Positions 36,915-46,794 are shown, counted from the first letter of the stretch. The stretch is DNA of 64,000 nt from Hyphomonas neptunium ATCC 15444 (GCF_000013025.1 NC_008358.1:2046001-2110000), one strand, 5' to 3'. Translations and numbers: made by a program. The notes: generated by a model not told the origin, from the sequence alone.

Positions 36915-38288
36915 TCAGAAGTAGTCCGGGTTCACCCGGAAGAACTTCTCGACCGCGCGCACCATTTCCGCCTCATAGAACAGGATGAGGTGATCTTCCG
37001 GACGAACCGTGACGTCATCATCGGCCATGATCACCTGATTGCCGCGCACAACGGCGGCAGCGGTCATCCCCTCAGGCAGATCGTCATAACCAAGCGGCTT
37101 GCCGATGAGGGAGGAGGTTTCGAGCGTGACGCCTTCGGCGACTTCCGCCATCCCGTCTTCCAGCGATTGCAGGCTGAGGATGCGGCCCCGGCGCATGCGC
37201 ATGAGGATCTGCGAGACCGTGAGGGCGCGTGGGTCGAGCACCGTGTCTACGCGCATGTCGGACGCAAGGCCGGCGAGCTCGGGCGAATTGATCAGGGCGA
37301 GCGCGCGTTTCGCGCCAGCCCGCTTGGCTAGGTTGCTGATCAGGAGGTTGGCCTTGTCATCATCGGTGATGGCGATGATGAAATCTGCGCGGTCCACGCC
37401 GCCTTCGGCCAGAATGTCCGGGTTCAGACCATCGCCCTGAATGACGATCGAGCGCTTGACGGCGGCGACTGCCTTGTTGGCACGCTCGGGGTCGCGCTCG
37501 ATCAGACGGACGCGGATATGGCTTTCGCGCTCCAGCATCTTGGCAACATGAAGGCCAACATTGCCGCCGCCGACGATGACGACGTGATCGAGCCGGCTCT
37601 GCTCGGTGTTGAAGATGGAGGTGAGACGGCTGGCATGCGCGTCGAGGACGGCGACATAGGCGCGGTCACCAGGCTTGAGGACGTCCTTGCCGCGCGGCGC
37701 ATGGATCGAGTCGCCCCGGCCGATGCCGATGATACGGGCGGAAAGATCCGGGAACAGACCTTTGATCTGGTCGACGGCGACATCAATCAGCGGATTGTCA
37801 GCACGCAGTTCAAAGCCGAGCAGCTTTACGTGCCCGCCGGCGAAGTTGGCGCTCATGATCGTGCCCGGCGTGCGGAAGCGCTGGAGGATGGCGTCGCCGA
37901 CCTCAGCCTCCGGGGAGATGACCATGTCGATGGGTAGGCCTTCGCGGGAGAAGATATTCTTCCAGGCGGGCTCCAGATAAGACCGGTCCCTGACACGGGC
38001 GATCTTGAAGGGCACCGAGAACAATGTGTGAGCGATCTGGCAGATCACCATGTTGATCTCGTCAAAATGCGTGACGGCGATGATCATTTCGCAGTCGGCC
38101 GCCCGCGCGCGCTTGAGCACGTCCGGGTGGGCTGCATGCCCGACGACCCCGCGGACATCCAGATCGATGGATACCTGGTCCACAAGGTCCGGGCTCTCAT
38201 CAATGATGGTAATCTCGTGCTTTTCCCGTGCGAGGCGGCGGGCAATGCCCTGCCCCACCCGCCCGGCGCCGCAGATCAGAACGTGCAT
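36915..38288 (-). CDS. trkA: Trk system potassium uptake protein TrkA
   Basis: The 457-residue regulatory subunit has two RCK halves. Each has a Rossmann NAD site (LICGAGRVGQGIARRL near residue 4 and VIVGGGNVGLHVAKML near 235) and a TrkA-C domain (FELRADNPLIDVAVDQIKGL; LETSSLIGKPLGYDDLPEG). It gates TrkH in response to nucleotide. It is 24 bases downstream of ntrX and probably in the same transcript. Confidence 0.97.
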   Translation of the reverse strand: MHVLICGAGRVGQGIARRLAREKHEITIIDESPDLVDQVSIDLDVRGVVGHAAHPDVLKRARAADCEMIIAVTHFDEINMVICQIAHTLFSVPFKIARVRDRSYLEPAWKNIFSREGLPIDMVISPEAEVGDAILQRFRTPGTIMSANFAGGHVKLLGFELRADNPLIDVAVDQIKGLFPDLSARIIGIGRGDSIHAPRGKDVLKPGDRAYVAVLDAHASRLTSIFNTEQSRLDHVVIVGGGNVGLHVAKMLERESHIRVRLIERDPERANKAVAAVKRSIVIQGDGLNPDILAEGGVDRADFIIAITDDDKANLLISNLAKRAGAKRALALINSPELAGLASDMRVDTVLDPRALTVSQILMRMRRGRILSLQSLEDGMAEVAEGVTLETSSLIGKPLGYDDLPEGMTAAAVVRGNQVIMADDDVTVRPEDHLILFYEAEMVRAVEKFFRVNPDYF

Positions 38289-38312
38289 ATCTTCATGCCT
38301 TCAGCGTCTGGC

Positions 38313-39698
38313 TCAGGTATCGTGACGAACGCCCGTGGATATTCCCAAAGCCTTTAATTTTCGGTGCAGTGCTGAGCGCTCCATACCGATGAACTCGGCC
38401 GTCCGCGAGATGTTTCCGTTAAAACGGGTGATCTGCAGGGTAAGATATTCCCGCTCGAACTGCTCGCGGGCGTCACGCAGGGAGAGGCCCACCAGCTCGG
38501 CAGAGCCCGCTTTTGCCGCGGGCGACGGCCCCCGGCCCTGATCGCGCGGCAGCTCATCCACGCTGATCGGACGGGGCGAATCCGCCGGCGAGAGGATCAG
38601 GATGCGCTCGACCATATTGCGAAGCTGGCGGATATTTCCCGGCCACTCCATCGACTGGAGCACGGCCAGGGCCTCGGTCGTGAAACTGCGATAGGTGAGG
38701 CCGGAGGTCTCGGCGATGCGTTCGCAGAAATAGTTGGCGAGCTCGACAATGTCGTCCCGGCGCTCGGACAGCGAGGGCACGCGCAGCGGCACGACACTGA
38801 GGCGGTAATAGAGGTCTTCGCGGAAATTTCCGGCGTCGATCTCCGCTTTGAGGTCTTTGGTGGTGGCCGCCATGACGCGGACATCTACACTGACATCGGA
38901 CCGCCCGCCGACGCGCTGAAAGCGCTGCTCTGTCAGCACGCGAAGGATCTTGTTCTGCGTGCCGATGGGCATGTCGGCGACTTCGTCGAGCAGCAGCGTG
39001 CCGGTATGCGCGCGCTCGAACAGGCCGACGCGCACGGTCCGCCCGGTCTGATCTTCCTCTCCGAAAAGGGCAATCTCCATCTGATCGGGCGCAATGGTAG
39101 CGGCATTGACGACGACAAACGGGCCATCGGCGCGGCTGGAGTTCTTGTGAATAAGACGGGCGGCGAGCTCCTTGCCGACGCCAGCGGGGCCAGTGATGAG
39201 GACGCGCGAATTGGTCGGCGCGACCTTGTCCAGCGACGCGCGCAGGGCAGCGGCGGCCTGGCTGTTGCCGATCCAGCGCTCCTCATCGCCCGTGCGATTG
39301 CGCAGCGCGGCATTCTCATAGCGCAGCGCGGCCGCTTCGATGGCGCGCTCCACAACCAGCATCAGGCGATCTGCCTTGATCGGCTTTTCGATAAAATCGA
39401 ATGCCCCGCGCCGGATGGCGGCGATGGCCGTTTCGATATTGCCGTGCCCGCTGATGACGATCACCGGAAGGATCGGGTCAATCGACTTGAGATATTTCAG
39501 GAGCGAGAGACCATCCATGCCGCTGCCCTGCAGCCACACGTCGAGGATCACGAGACGGGGCGTGCGCGAGCGGACTTCCTCCAGCGCGCGCTCGGCGGTG
39601 TCTGCGGTACGGACAGCATAACCTTCGTCGCCGAGGACACCTGCCATCAGCTCACGGATGTCAGGCTCATCGTCCACTACCAGGATGTCGAGTGCCAT
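38313..39698 (-). CDS. ntrX: Nitrogen regulation response regulator NtrX, GAFTGA motif absent
   Basis: The 461-residue response regulator partners the sensor NtrY. The receiver domain has its phosphoacceptor Asp in LVILDVWLQG. The AAA+ domain has Walker A GPAGVGKE and Walker B GTLLLDEVAD. The Fis-type helix-turn-helix is C-terminal (GNISRTAEFIGMERSALHRKL). Between FG and the Walker B block the usual GAFTGA loop, which contacts sigma54, is replaced by EEDQTGRTVRVG, so it is unlikely to open sigma54 promoters. ATG at 39696-39698 with GGAG upstream, 13 bases after ntrY. Confidence 0.95.
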   Translation of the reverse strand: MALDILVVDDEPDIRELMAGVLGDEGYAVRTADTAERALEEVRSRTPRLVILDVWLQGSGMDGLSLLKYLKSIDPILPVIVISGHGNIETAIAAIRRGAFDFIEKPIKADRLMLVVERAIEAAALRYENAALRNRTGDEERWIGNSQAAAALRASLDKVAPTNSRVLITGPAGVGKELAARLIHKNSSRADGPFVVVNAATIAPDQMEIALFGEEDQTGRTVRVGLFERAHTGTLLLDEVADMPIGTQNKILRVLTEQRFQRVGGRSDVSVDVRVMAATTKDLKAEIDAGNFREDLYYRLSVVPLRVPSLSERRDDIVELANYFCERIAETSGLTYRSFTTEALAVLQSMEWPGNIRQLRNMVERILILSPADSPRPISVDELPRDQGRGPSPAAKAGSAELVGLSLRDAREQFEREYLTLQITRFNGNISRTAEFIGMERSALHRKLKALGISTGVRHDT

Positions 39699-39711
39699 GC
39701 GCTACTCTCCT

Positions 39712-41991
39712 CTACAAACTCAAGGGATAAGGTAAGCGGTCAGTCCCGCCCACCTCGTCTGCGGAATTGTCTTCTGACTGCATCACCAGCGCGCCGTTCT
39801 CCGGCAGGACCACACGCACACGGGCGCCGCGCAGTCCGTCGGGCCGGTTCTGAAGGGAAATGGAGCCGCCATGATCGACGATGATGCGGTTCACGATGGC
39901 CAGGCCAAGGCCTGTCCCCTTCTCCCGCGTTGTCACATAGGGCTCGAGCAGCCGGTTGCGGACTTCAGCCGGAAAGCCGGGGCCATTGTCTTCTATGATG
40001 ATTTCCAGCCCACGGACTTCCTGCTGGAGAATGATCCGGATATGCCCGGACACATCATGTTCGATGGGCTGCCCCTCAATGGCTTCTGCCGCATTCTTGA
40101 GGAGGTTTCCGAACGCCTGGCCAAGCAGGCGGTCATCCCCGAGATAGGGCGCGGTCTTGAGGTCTGTTTCCAGCATTATATCGATGTCAGGGGAGACAAC
40201 GCTCTGCGAGAAGATTGCCTCCTGCAACAGGTCGCGCATGTCAAACGGGGCGACGCTGGGCTTGGGCATCCGGGCGAACGAGGAGAATTCCTCCACCATG
40301 CGAGCGATGTCATCCACCTTGCGCAGGATCGTCTCGATGCAGCGGTCAAACACACCGTCGGGATCGTCGATTTTCGGCCCGTAGCGGCGCTTGAGACGTT
40401 CCGTAGACAGCATGATCGGCGTCAGGGGGTTGCGGATTTCATGGGCAATCCGGCGGGCCACATCGCGCCATGCGAGCTGGCGCTGGGCGTTCACGAGCCG
40501 GGTGGTATCGTCAAATGTGATCACGCAGCCGCCTTCAGGACCAAGCGCTGTCTTGAGGCGGATGTTGCGCGTCTCTCCGCCGATGCTGAGGTCCAGCGTC
40601 GCATCGACCGGCGCGTCACGCTCGATCGTATCGCGGACATACCGCTCAAACTCCGGCGCGACCGACGAGAGCGGCGCGCCTTCGTCAATTCCTGGCAGGC
40701 CCAGCATTTCAGCGGCCGACCGGTTGGCCAAGCTTATCATGCCATCGGGGCCGACGCGCATCACCCCCGCGCCCAGTTCGGCCAACAGCGTCTCGACAAA
40801 CCGGCGCCGGTCTTCTTCGTCATTCCGGGCGCGGATGAGCGCTTCGCGCTGGTTGGCTAGCTGCTCGGTCATGGCGTTGAATGAATGGCCCAGCGCATGC
40901 AATTCGTCGACCGGGCCGGAGACCGGCACGCGGACACTGAGATCGCCGTCGCGCACGGTATGCGCGGCCGATGCGAGGCGCCCGATGGGGCCCGTCACGC
41001 GCCCGGCTGCCTCCAGGCCAAGACGCCCGGCCAGCAACAGAACCAGGCCGGCAATCTGGGCATAGCCGATCACGAAGATGATTTGCAGCCGGCCGCCGCT
41101 TCGTTTAGCGGCGTAGTATTCTTCAAGCGCGGCTTCGGCTTCACGCAGCGAGCGCGCCGCGTTCCGGTCGAACACCTTCACGGCATAGATATAGCCGTCC
41201 GTGGGCGCGGAGATGCGAATGAGCGCCGTTGCAAGGCCGCGGCCCTCATAGAGCGTGGTCGCCACCGCGCCTTCATCGGCCTCGAGATAGGCTGACTTGG
41301 GTGGCAGCAGGAGAATGGGTTCCTGAACGCTCGCTTCGGCAACGAGATCGACCCCGTCTGCGCCGAGAATGGCGATGGTGAGAAACTCGCGGCTGGCCAG
41401 TTCGGAGCGCAGACCGTCGAAGAAGGTGGTGGAGGCATAGTCATAGATGGCCCCGTCCCCATCTTCGGTGGGCGGGGCAATGGCGAGGCTCTGGTCCACC
41501 TGGCGGGCGAAGCTTTCCACGTCGAGCGCTGCGAGGCGCATGTCGGAATCAAAGGTCGCCTGGAAGTTTTCGACATAGGTGCGGAAGATTTCCGCATTCT
41601 GTTCCATCAGATGGTCGACCCGTTCGCCCAGCCAGCGGTCCAGGCCGCGCGTGATGAAGGTGCCCATGAACACGGCCACGACCATCGCCGGGATCAGCGC
41701 CGAGAAACCGAACAGCAGCACGAACCGGCGGGCGAGTTTGCCACTGCCATCTTCCTTGCCGACGCGGATCTGCAGGTATTCGCGCGTTACGATGATGGCG
41801 AGTACGATGAGGAGAATGAAGTTCAGGCCGAGCAGCCAGGGCGTTGCGCCCGCCGTCGGATCGTCGGGAACGACCCCGGAAATGGCAATAAAGGTCGCAA
41901 ACACCGCGACCAGGGCCGCAATGATGAAGAGCCCTTCAAACAGGGCCCAGCTTGCCTTGTTGGCCTGAGAGTTAGCTGCGGTCGTCGACAC
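39712..41991 (-). CDS. ntrY: Nitrogen regulation sensor histidine kinase NtrY
   Basis: This 759-residue membrane kinase has several N-terminal membrane helices (to about 110), a periplasmic/sensor region (about 110-300), a further span and HAMP domain (GRVTGPIGRLASAAHTVRDGD), a PAS domain (about 395-500), the phosphorylated His in RRIAHEIRNPLTP, and the ATPase domain with N, G1 (EDNGPGFP) and G2 (GTGLGLAIV) boxes. It phosphorylates NtrX. A 105-base gap with a palindrome separates it from ntrC. Confidence 0.97.
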   Translation of the reverse strand: MSTTAANSQANKASWALFEGLFIIAALVAVFATFIAISGVVPDDPTAGATPWLLGLNFILLIVLAIIVTREYLQIRVGKEDGSGKLARRFVLLFGFSALIPAMVVAVFMGTFITRGLDRWLGERVDHLMEQNAEIFRTYVENFQATFDSDMRLAALDVESFARQVDQSLAIAPPTEDGDGAIYDYASTTFFDGLRSELASREFLTIAILGADGVDLVAEASVQEPILLLPPKSAYLEADEGAVATTLYEGRGLATALIRISAPTDGYIYAVKVFDRNAARSLREAEAALEEYYAAKRSGGRLQIIFVIGYAQIAGLVLLLAGRLGLEAAGRVTGPIGRLASAAHTVRDGDLSVRVPVSGPVDELHALGHSFNAMTEQLANQREALIRARNDEEDRRRFVETLLAELGAGVMRVGPDGMISLANRSAAEMLGLPGIDEGAPLSSVAPEFERYVRDTIERDAPVDATLDLSIGGETRNIRLKTALGPEGGCVITFDDTTRLVNAQRQLAWRDVARRIAHEIRNPLTPIMLSTERLKRRYGPKIDDPDGVFDRCIETILRKVDDIARMVEEFSSFARMPKPSVAPFDMRDLLQEAIFSQSVVSPDIDIMLETDLKTAPYLGDDRLLGQAFGNLLKNAAEAIEGQPIEHDVSGHIRIILQQEVRGLEIIIEDNGPGFPAEVRNRLLEPYVTTREKGTGLGLAIVNRIIVDHGGSISLQNRPDGLRGARVRVVLPENGALVMQSEDNSADEVGGTDRLPYPLSL

Positions 41992-42030
41992 TCAATTCCG
42001 GCTCTGTTGGGGCCCCGCCCCGTTGCAATC

Positions 42031-42068
42031 AGGACACAGTTAAGTGTCCTGCCAGCAACAGTGGTGCA
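42031..42068. promoter_or_regulatory. Palindrome and GGTGCA half-site between ntrC and ntrY
   Basis: Perfect seven-base arms AGGACAC (42031-42037) and GTGTCCT (42044-42050) flank a six-base spacer. A GGTGCA, matching one half of the classical NtrC-type box, lies at 42063-42068. No T run follows, so an operator or a leader structure for ntrYX is more likely than a terminator. Confidence 0.45.
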
Positions 42069-42096
42069 CTTGAGCCACAGATTGGGGTGTCGTCAA

Positions 42097-43470
42097 TCAG
42101 TCTTCTGCAATGCCGAGGGCGTTGATCTTGGCCCGCAGCGTGTTCCGGTTCATCCCCAATAGCTGCGCCGCGCGAACCTTGTTGCCCGAGGTAACCGACA
42201 GCGCGAGCCGGATCAGCGGCCGTTCCACGCGGTTAACAACGGATTCGTGGACATTTGAGCCCTCCCCTTCACCGCCGGAAACCAGATCGCCCATCACATA
42301 GCGGTGGAGGAGCCCCTCGATTTCGGCCTCGAAGCCGAGACTGGCGCCGGTCTGCTCGGCGACGCCCATCCGCATCTCGCGCTCGACATCCATCACCGTG
42401 ATGACCGAATCGGAGCTGAGCACTGCAAGGCGCAGAACGAGGTTTTCGAGCTCGCGCACGTTGCCCGGCCAGTCATAGGCGGCCATCAGGTCGAGCGCGG
42501 ACTTGTCGAAGGTGCGCGCGGCGAGGCCCTGGCGCTGGGCGCGGATCAGGAAGGCGCGGGCGAGTTCGGGGATGTCTTCCTTGCGCTGGCGCAGCGGCGG
42601 GATGGCAAGGCGCATCACGTTGAGGCGGTAATAAAGGTCTTCGCGGAACTTGCCGTCTTCCACGAGGCGGCCAAGATTGCGCCGGGTGGAGGCGATGAGG
42701 CGGGCGCCGCCGGGCTCGCGCAGGAGCTTGACGAGTTGGGCCTGGGCTTCAGCGGGAAGGTCGCCAATCTCGTCGAGATAGAGCGTGCCACCTTTCAGGT
42801 GAACCGCGCCGTCATTGCCATCTGTGCCGAAGAGTTCGCGGTTGATTTCGGCCGGCGGCATAGCGGCAAGGTCGAGCGCGATGAACTGGCCGCGCTTGGA
42901 CTGGCCGAGCTGGTGGATGGCGCGGGCGGCGAGTTCCTTGCCGGTGCCGCTTTCGCCTTCGATCAGAACGGTGAGGTCGGTGTTCATCACCTTGGCGACG
43001 AGGCGGTAGACCTCCTGCATCGCATCCGACCGGCCGATCAGCGGCAGGCCCGCATCGGCGACCGCCTTCTGGGCGTCAGGGTGGATGGCGCGCTCCGGCG
43101 CCGGCGAGGATTTGAGCGCACGGCGAACGAGGCTGGATAGGACATCAATGTCGAAGGGTTTGGGGAGGTAATCGAAGGCGCCATGCTCGGCAGCAGAAGC
43201 GGCGGTCAGGATGGTGTTCTGGCCGCTCATCACGATGAAAGGCAGATCCGGCCGGGCGAGCTTCATCGAGGGCAGAAGATCAAAGATCGACGTGTCGCCG
43301 AGATAGACGTCGGTGACGACAACATCGCCCTCGCCATTGCGCACCCAGCGCTGGAGCGCGTCCGGGGAACTGGTGGCGCGCACCTCATAGCCTGCGGACA
43401 CCAGGGTCTGGTTCACGACGAGCCGGATGCTGGCATCGTCTTCAGCGAGGAGAACAGTCTTGTCGGCCAT
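42097..43470 (-). CDS. ntrC: Nitrogen regulation response regulator NtrC, GAFTGA motif absent
   Basis: The 457-residue NtrC/NR(I) is paired with NtrB. The receiver Asp is in VVVTDVYLGD, near residue 54. The AAA+ domain has Walker A GESGTGKELAARAIH and Walker B GGTLYLDEIGDLP, and the Fis-type helix-turn-helix is at the end (GNKVRAAQLLGMNRNTLRAKI). Only 11 residues (TDGNDGAVHLK) separate ELFG from the Walker B block, where sigma54 activators have about 24 including GAFTGA. The protein is therefore probably a DNA-binding regulator that does not use sigma54, as reported for Caulobacter NtrC. Confidence 0.95.
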   Translation of the reverse strand: MADKTVLLAEDDASIRLVVNQTLVSAGYEVRATSSPDALQRWVRNGEGDVVVTDVYLGDTSIFDLLPSMKLARPDLPFIVMSGQNTILTAASAAEHGAFDYLPKPFDIDVLSSLVRRALKSSPAPERAIHPDAQKAVADAGLPLIGRSDAMQEVYRLVAKVMNTDLTVLIEGESGTGKELAARAIHQLGQSKRGQFIALDLAAMPPAEINRELFGTDGNDGAVHLKGGTLYLDEIGDLPAEAQAQLVKLLREPGGARLIASTRRNLGRLVEDGKFREDLYYRLNVMRLAIPPLRQRKEDIPELARAFLIRAQRQGLAARTFDKSALDLMAAYDWPGNVRELENLVLRLAVLSSDSVITVMDVEREMRMGVAEQTGASLGFEAEIEGLLHRYVMGDLVSGGEGEGSNVHESVVNRVERPLIRLALSVTSGNKVRAAQLLGMNRNTLRAKINALGIAED

Positions 43471-43475
43471 GAGAT

Positions 43476-44534
43476 TTACGCCTCCGAAAGCGGCAACAGA
43501 ATGGTGAAACGGGTAGCGCCCGGCTGGCTGTCGACGCGGATCTGGCCGCCATGGGCATTGACGACTTCGCTGACGATCGAGAGGCCGAGGCCCCGGCCGC
43601 CGGATTTGGTGCTCTGGAACACGTCAAAGATCGTGGCCTGATGCTCGCGCGGGATGCCCTGGCCGTTGTCTTCAAAGGAAATCAGCATCGCGCGGCGCAG
43701 GCCGGACCCGAGCCGGGCCTGTCGCACGGCAAGGCCGGCGGCATAGGCGGTACGCAGGACGACCTCGCCTTTGCGTCCGCCTTCGGAGGCAGCTTCGGCG
43801 GCGTTGCGGACGATATTCTGGAAGGCCTGCTGAAGGTGATCGGGATCGCCCATCATGTTTGGCAAGGAGGGGTCAAAGTCCCGGCGGAACTCAACGCGCG
43901 CGCCCATCGCGGCGCGTTCCGAAGCGATCACCTTGTCGAGCAGCGCGTGGACGTTGCAGGCCTGCATGCGGGGCGCGGAGAACAGCTCGAACGCCGAGAG
44001 GCGGTTTACGAGGCGCTCGATGCGGCGGGCTTCGTCCTTGATAATGTCGAGCAGCTCGCTCTGACCGGCATGGGCCTGGCGCTCGAGCAGCTGGGCGGCG
44101 CCGATGATGCCGGCGAGCGGGTTTTTCACTTCATGGCCGAGGATGCGCCCGAACCCGGCTGCGCCGGCGACGCCTTCGCCGGAATCCCGCGACGGGGCCT
44201 CCGCCATGGCGAGGATGAAATTACCCCCTTCGACTGTGCGGATGCGAACGTCGCAGATGGTGCGGACCTGCATGGAGGGGCCGGACACCGGTGTGGAGGG
44301 CGCGGTGATCTCAGCCGGATCGCGCTCGGCCCGGTCGATCAGCTCGAAGAGAATGGAGTCGTGAAACACCACTTCGCTCAGCGGGCGCCCGACCAGCGCG
44401 CGGCGCGAGAGCTTGAACATGTCCTCAACCGCCGGGTTCACATTCGCGATGCGGCGGCGCTGATCAACATGCAGCAGCGCGATGGGGGACAGATCTGCGA
44501 GGCCGGAGGGCCGCTCGCCAGTCAAAGTCGTCAT
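43476..44534 (-). CDS. ntrB: Nitrogen regulation sensor kinase NtrB
   Basis: This 352-residue cytoplasmic kinase has an N-terminal PAS domain (about 15-110, VDQRRRIANVNPAVEDMFKLSRRAL), the phosphorylated His in GRILGHEVKNPLAGI, and the HATPase domain (FQNIVRNAAEAASEGG N-box, EDNGQGIPREHQATIFDVF, GRGLGLSIVSEVV). In the family PII controls it, and it phosphorylates NtrC. Its ATG overlaps the dusB stop by four bases, and ntrC follows after five bases. Confidence 0.97.
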   Translation of the reverse strand: MTTLTGERPSGLADLSPIALLHVDQRRRIANVNPAVEDMFKLSRRALVGRPLSEVVFHDSILFELIDRAERDPAEITAPSTPVSGPSMQVRTICDVRIRTVEGGNFILAMAEAPSRDSGEGVAGAAGFGRILGHEVKNPLAGIIGAAQLLERQAHAGQSELLDIIKDEARRIERLVNRLSAFELFSAPRMQACNVHALLDKVIASERAAMGARVEFRRDFDPSLPNMMGDPDHLQQAFQNIVRNAAEAASEGGRKGEVVLRTAYAAGLAVRQARLGSGLRRAMLISFEDNGQGIPREHQATIFDVFQSTKSGGRGLGLSIVSEVVNAHGGQIRVDSQPGATRFTILLPLSEA

Positions 44535-45526
44535 GAGGACACCGCCTTCTCCAACACCTTTCCAAGATAGACCTTACGCAGCGCAGCGATCAGCTCTCCG
44601 GCGTCCCCTATCCGGCAGAGATCGGCGCGCAGCTGCCGGCGTTCTGTGGCCGGCAGGTCAGTTTCCAGTTCGTCGATGGCGGCAGAGACATGCTTGCGCA
44701 CCATCCTGAGGCCAAGGCTGGCCCCATAGAGATCGATCGAGTCAGTGATCTGCTCGCAGAGGCTGGCGAGCTGTTCATTGAGGGCGGGCCTGCGCCAGGC
44801 GCGGCCTTCCAAGGCGGCGGCGACTTCGCCCACCAGCCAGGGCCGGCCCATGGCCGCGCGGCCGAGCATGACGCCGTAAGCGCCGCTTTGCGCGAGCGCC
44901 TCACGGGCCGAGGCGGTATCGGAGATGTCGCCATTGACGATGACGGGCAGGCTGACGGCGTCCACAGTGGCGCGGACAGCAGCCCAGTTGGCGCCGCCTG
45001 TGTAGAACTGGCAGCGCGTGCGGCCGTGGACGGTGAGCATTTGCACGCCGCGGTCTTGCGCCATGACAGCGAGCTCGGGGGCGTTGAGGTTTTCATCGTC
45101 CCAGCCGAGGCGCATTTTCAGCGTGACGGGACGGCCTGCAGCGCCCTGGAGGGCGGCGTCGATGATTTCGCCTGCCAGCGGCAGATCCCGCATCAGCGCG
45201 GAGCCGGACTGGCCACCGGTGACCTGTTTGGAGGGGCAGCCCATATTGATGTCGATGACATCGACGCCCGCCTCGGCCATCAGAACGGCGCCTGCGAGCA
45301 TGTCTTCAGGGCGGCGGGCGGCCAGCTGGACGATCCAGTAGCCTGCACCTTCATGGCGGCATGTGCGGCGCACAACGTCTGCCCGGGCCTTGGCGAGCAT
45401 TTCGCCGGCGACCATCTCCGACACTACGGCCGGGGCGCCGAAATGCACCGCTTGCCGCCGCATGGGGGCGTCCGTTGCGCCGGACATTGGCGCCAGCCAG
45501 ACCCGAGGTGCCTCAAAATTGATCAT
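44531..45526 (-). CDS. dusB: tRNA-dihydrouridine synthase (NifR3 type)
   Basis: This FMN-dependent enzyme reduces uridine to dihydrouridine in tRNA. It has about 331 residues with LAPMSGATDAPMRRQA at the N terminus, INMGCPSKQVTGGQSGSALMRD (catalytic Cys in the GCPS region), TVHGRTRCQFYTGGANW and GVMLGRAAMGRPWL. The first position of the open frame is a TTG; two in-frame ATGs follow at 45550 and 45526. I chose 45526 because it gives the typical short leader before LAPMSG, but it is uncertain. It heads the ntr operon as nifR3 does in other alphaproteobacteria. Confidence 0.94.
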   Translation of the reverse strand: MINFEAPRVWLAPMSGATDAPMRRQAVHFGAPAVVSEMVAGEMLAKARADVVRRTCRHEGAGYWIVQLAARRPEDMLAGAVLMAEAGVDVIDINMGCPSKQVTGGQSGSALMRDLPLAGEIIDAALQGAAGRPVTLKMRLGWDDENLNAPELAVMAQDRGVQMLTVHGRTRCQFYTGGANWAAVRATVDAVSLPVIVNGDISDTASAREALAQSGAYGVMLGRAAMGRPWLVGEVAAALEGRAWRRPALNEQLASLCEQITDSIDLYGASLGLRMVRKHVSAAIDELETDLPATERRQLRADLCRIGDAGELIAALRKVYLGKVLEKAVSS

Positions 45527-45645
45527 ATCCTTTTGTTTCTCACTTTTCATTTTTTCGCAAGCGCACAAATCATGGGCATTTCTTTCCCTTTTCGGGACAT
45601 TTCGGAGAGTAGCCAGCCGCGTGCGGGTCGCCTACAAGCCAGATC

Positions 45646-46782
45646 ATGACCGAGACCGTCGCCATAATCGTTGCCGGAGGCCGGGGCCAGCGCGCAGGCG
45701 CAGAGCGCCCGAAACAGTGGCAAATGCTGCTGGGAAAGCGGGTGATCGACTGGTCAATTGCCGCATTTGTGGACCATCCGCAGATCTCGCAAGTGGTGAT
45801 CGTGGCGGGGGATGAGCTGGGTGACTGTTCCGCGGAGCCCAAAATTATTCAAGCAAAACCGGGCAATACGCGCACCCAATCTGTGCTGAGCGGGCTGGCG
45901 GCGGCGACTATTTCGGAAGACGCCACTGTCGTTATACATGATGCTGCGCGGCCGGGTATTGATGCGGCAACTATCTCCAGCCTGATCGCGCGCCTGCAGG
46001 ACCCATCTGTGTCAGGCGCGGCCCCCGCGATGCCAGTTGCGGACGCTTTGAAGACAAACTCGGGACAAAGCTGGACAAATGTGGACAGGACCGGCCTCGT
46101 CCGGGTCCAGACACCGCAGGCCTTCCGCCTCGGCGAGATCCGCGCGGCGCTTTCCGCGGCCGGTCCCGATCTGGTCGATGACCTGACCGCCATCGAGGCT
46201 GCCGGCGGGAGGGTCGAGATCGTCTCCGGCTCGGCGCGGCTGACCAAGATCACTTACCCAGAGGATTTCGACATGCTGGCCCGCCTCCTCTCCCCCACCG
46301 GCGCCCCGCGCATCGGCAAGGGCTATGACGTGCATGAGTTTGAGGCGGGGGATCATGTCACCTTGTGCGGGGTGGCCATTCCCCACATCGCCAAACTCAA
46401 GGGCCATTCGGACGCGGACGCGGCCTGGCATGCGCTGACCGATGCGATCCTTGGCGCGGTGGCGCTGGGGGATATTGGGGATCACTTTCCGCCATCGGAC
46501 CCGCAGTGGAAGGGGGCTGACAGTGGCCTCTTTCTCAAAGAGGCCCAGAGGCTCGCCGAGGCGAAGGGCTATGTCATCGCCAATTGCGACATCACGGTGA
46601 TCTGTGAAGCGCCCAAGGTGAAGCCCCACCGCGAGGCGATGCGGGCGCGGACGGCGGAGCTGCTCGGGCTGCCGCTGGACGCTGTGAGCGTGAAGGCGAC
46701 GACGACGGAGGGGCTGGGCTTTACCGGGCGGCGCGAGGGGATTGCGGCGGAGGCTGTGGCGCTGCTGATGCCGAAGGGGTGA
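45646..46782 (+). CDS. ispDF: Fused IspD-IspF of the MEP isoprenoid pathway
   Basis: This 378-residue bifunctional enzyme covers steps three and five of the non-mevalonate pathway. Residues 1-220 are the CDP-ME synthase ([36 protein letters not shown]). Residues 222-378 are the MECDP synthase ([11 protein letters not shown] with metal-binding Asp/His, [33 protein letters not shown]). The intervening IspE is encoded elsewhere. Such fusions are known in alpha- and epsilonproteobacteria. It is divergent from dusB. Confidence 0.97.
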   Translation: MTETVAIIVAGGRGQRAGAERPKQWQMLLGKRVIDWSIAAFVDHPQISQVVIVAGDELGDCSAEPKIIQAKPGNTRTQSVLSGLAAATISEDATVVIHDAARPGIDAATISSLIARLQDPSVSGAAPAMPVADALKTNSGQSWTNVDRTGLVRVQTPQAFRLGEIRAALSAAGPDLVDDLTAIEAAGGRVEIVSGSARLTKITYPEDFDMLARLLSPTGAPRIGKGYDVHEFEAGDHVTLCGVAIPHIAKLKGHSDADAAWHALTDAILGAVALGDIGDHFPPSDPQWKGADSGLFLKEAQRLAEAKGYVIANCDITVICEAPKVKPHREAMRARTAELLGLPLDAVSVKATTTEGLGFTGRREGIAAEAVALLMPKG

Positions 46783-46794
46783 GGCAACGGAGCG

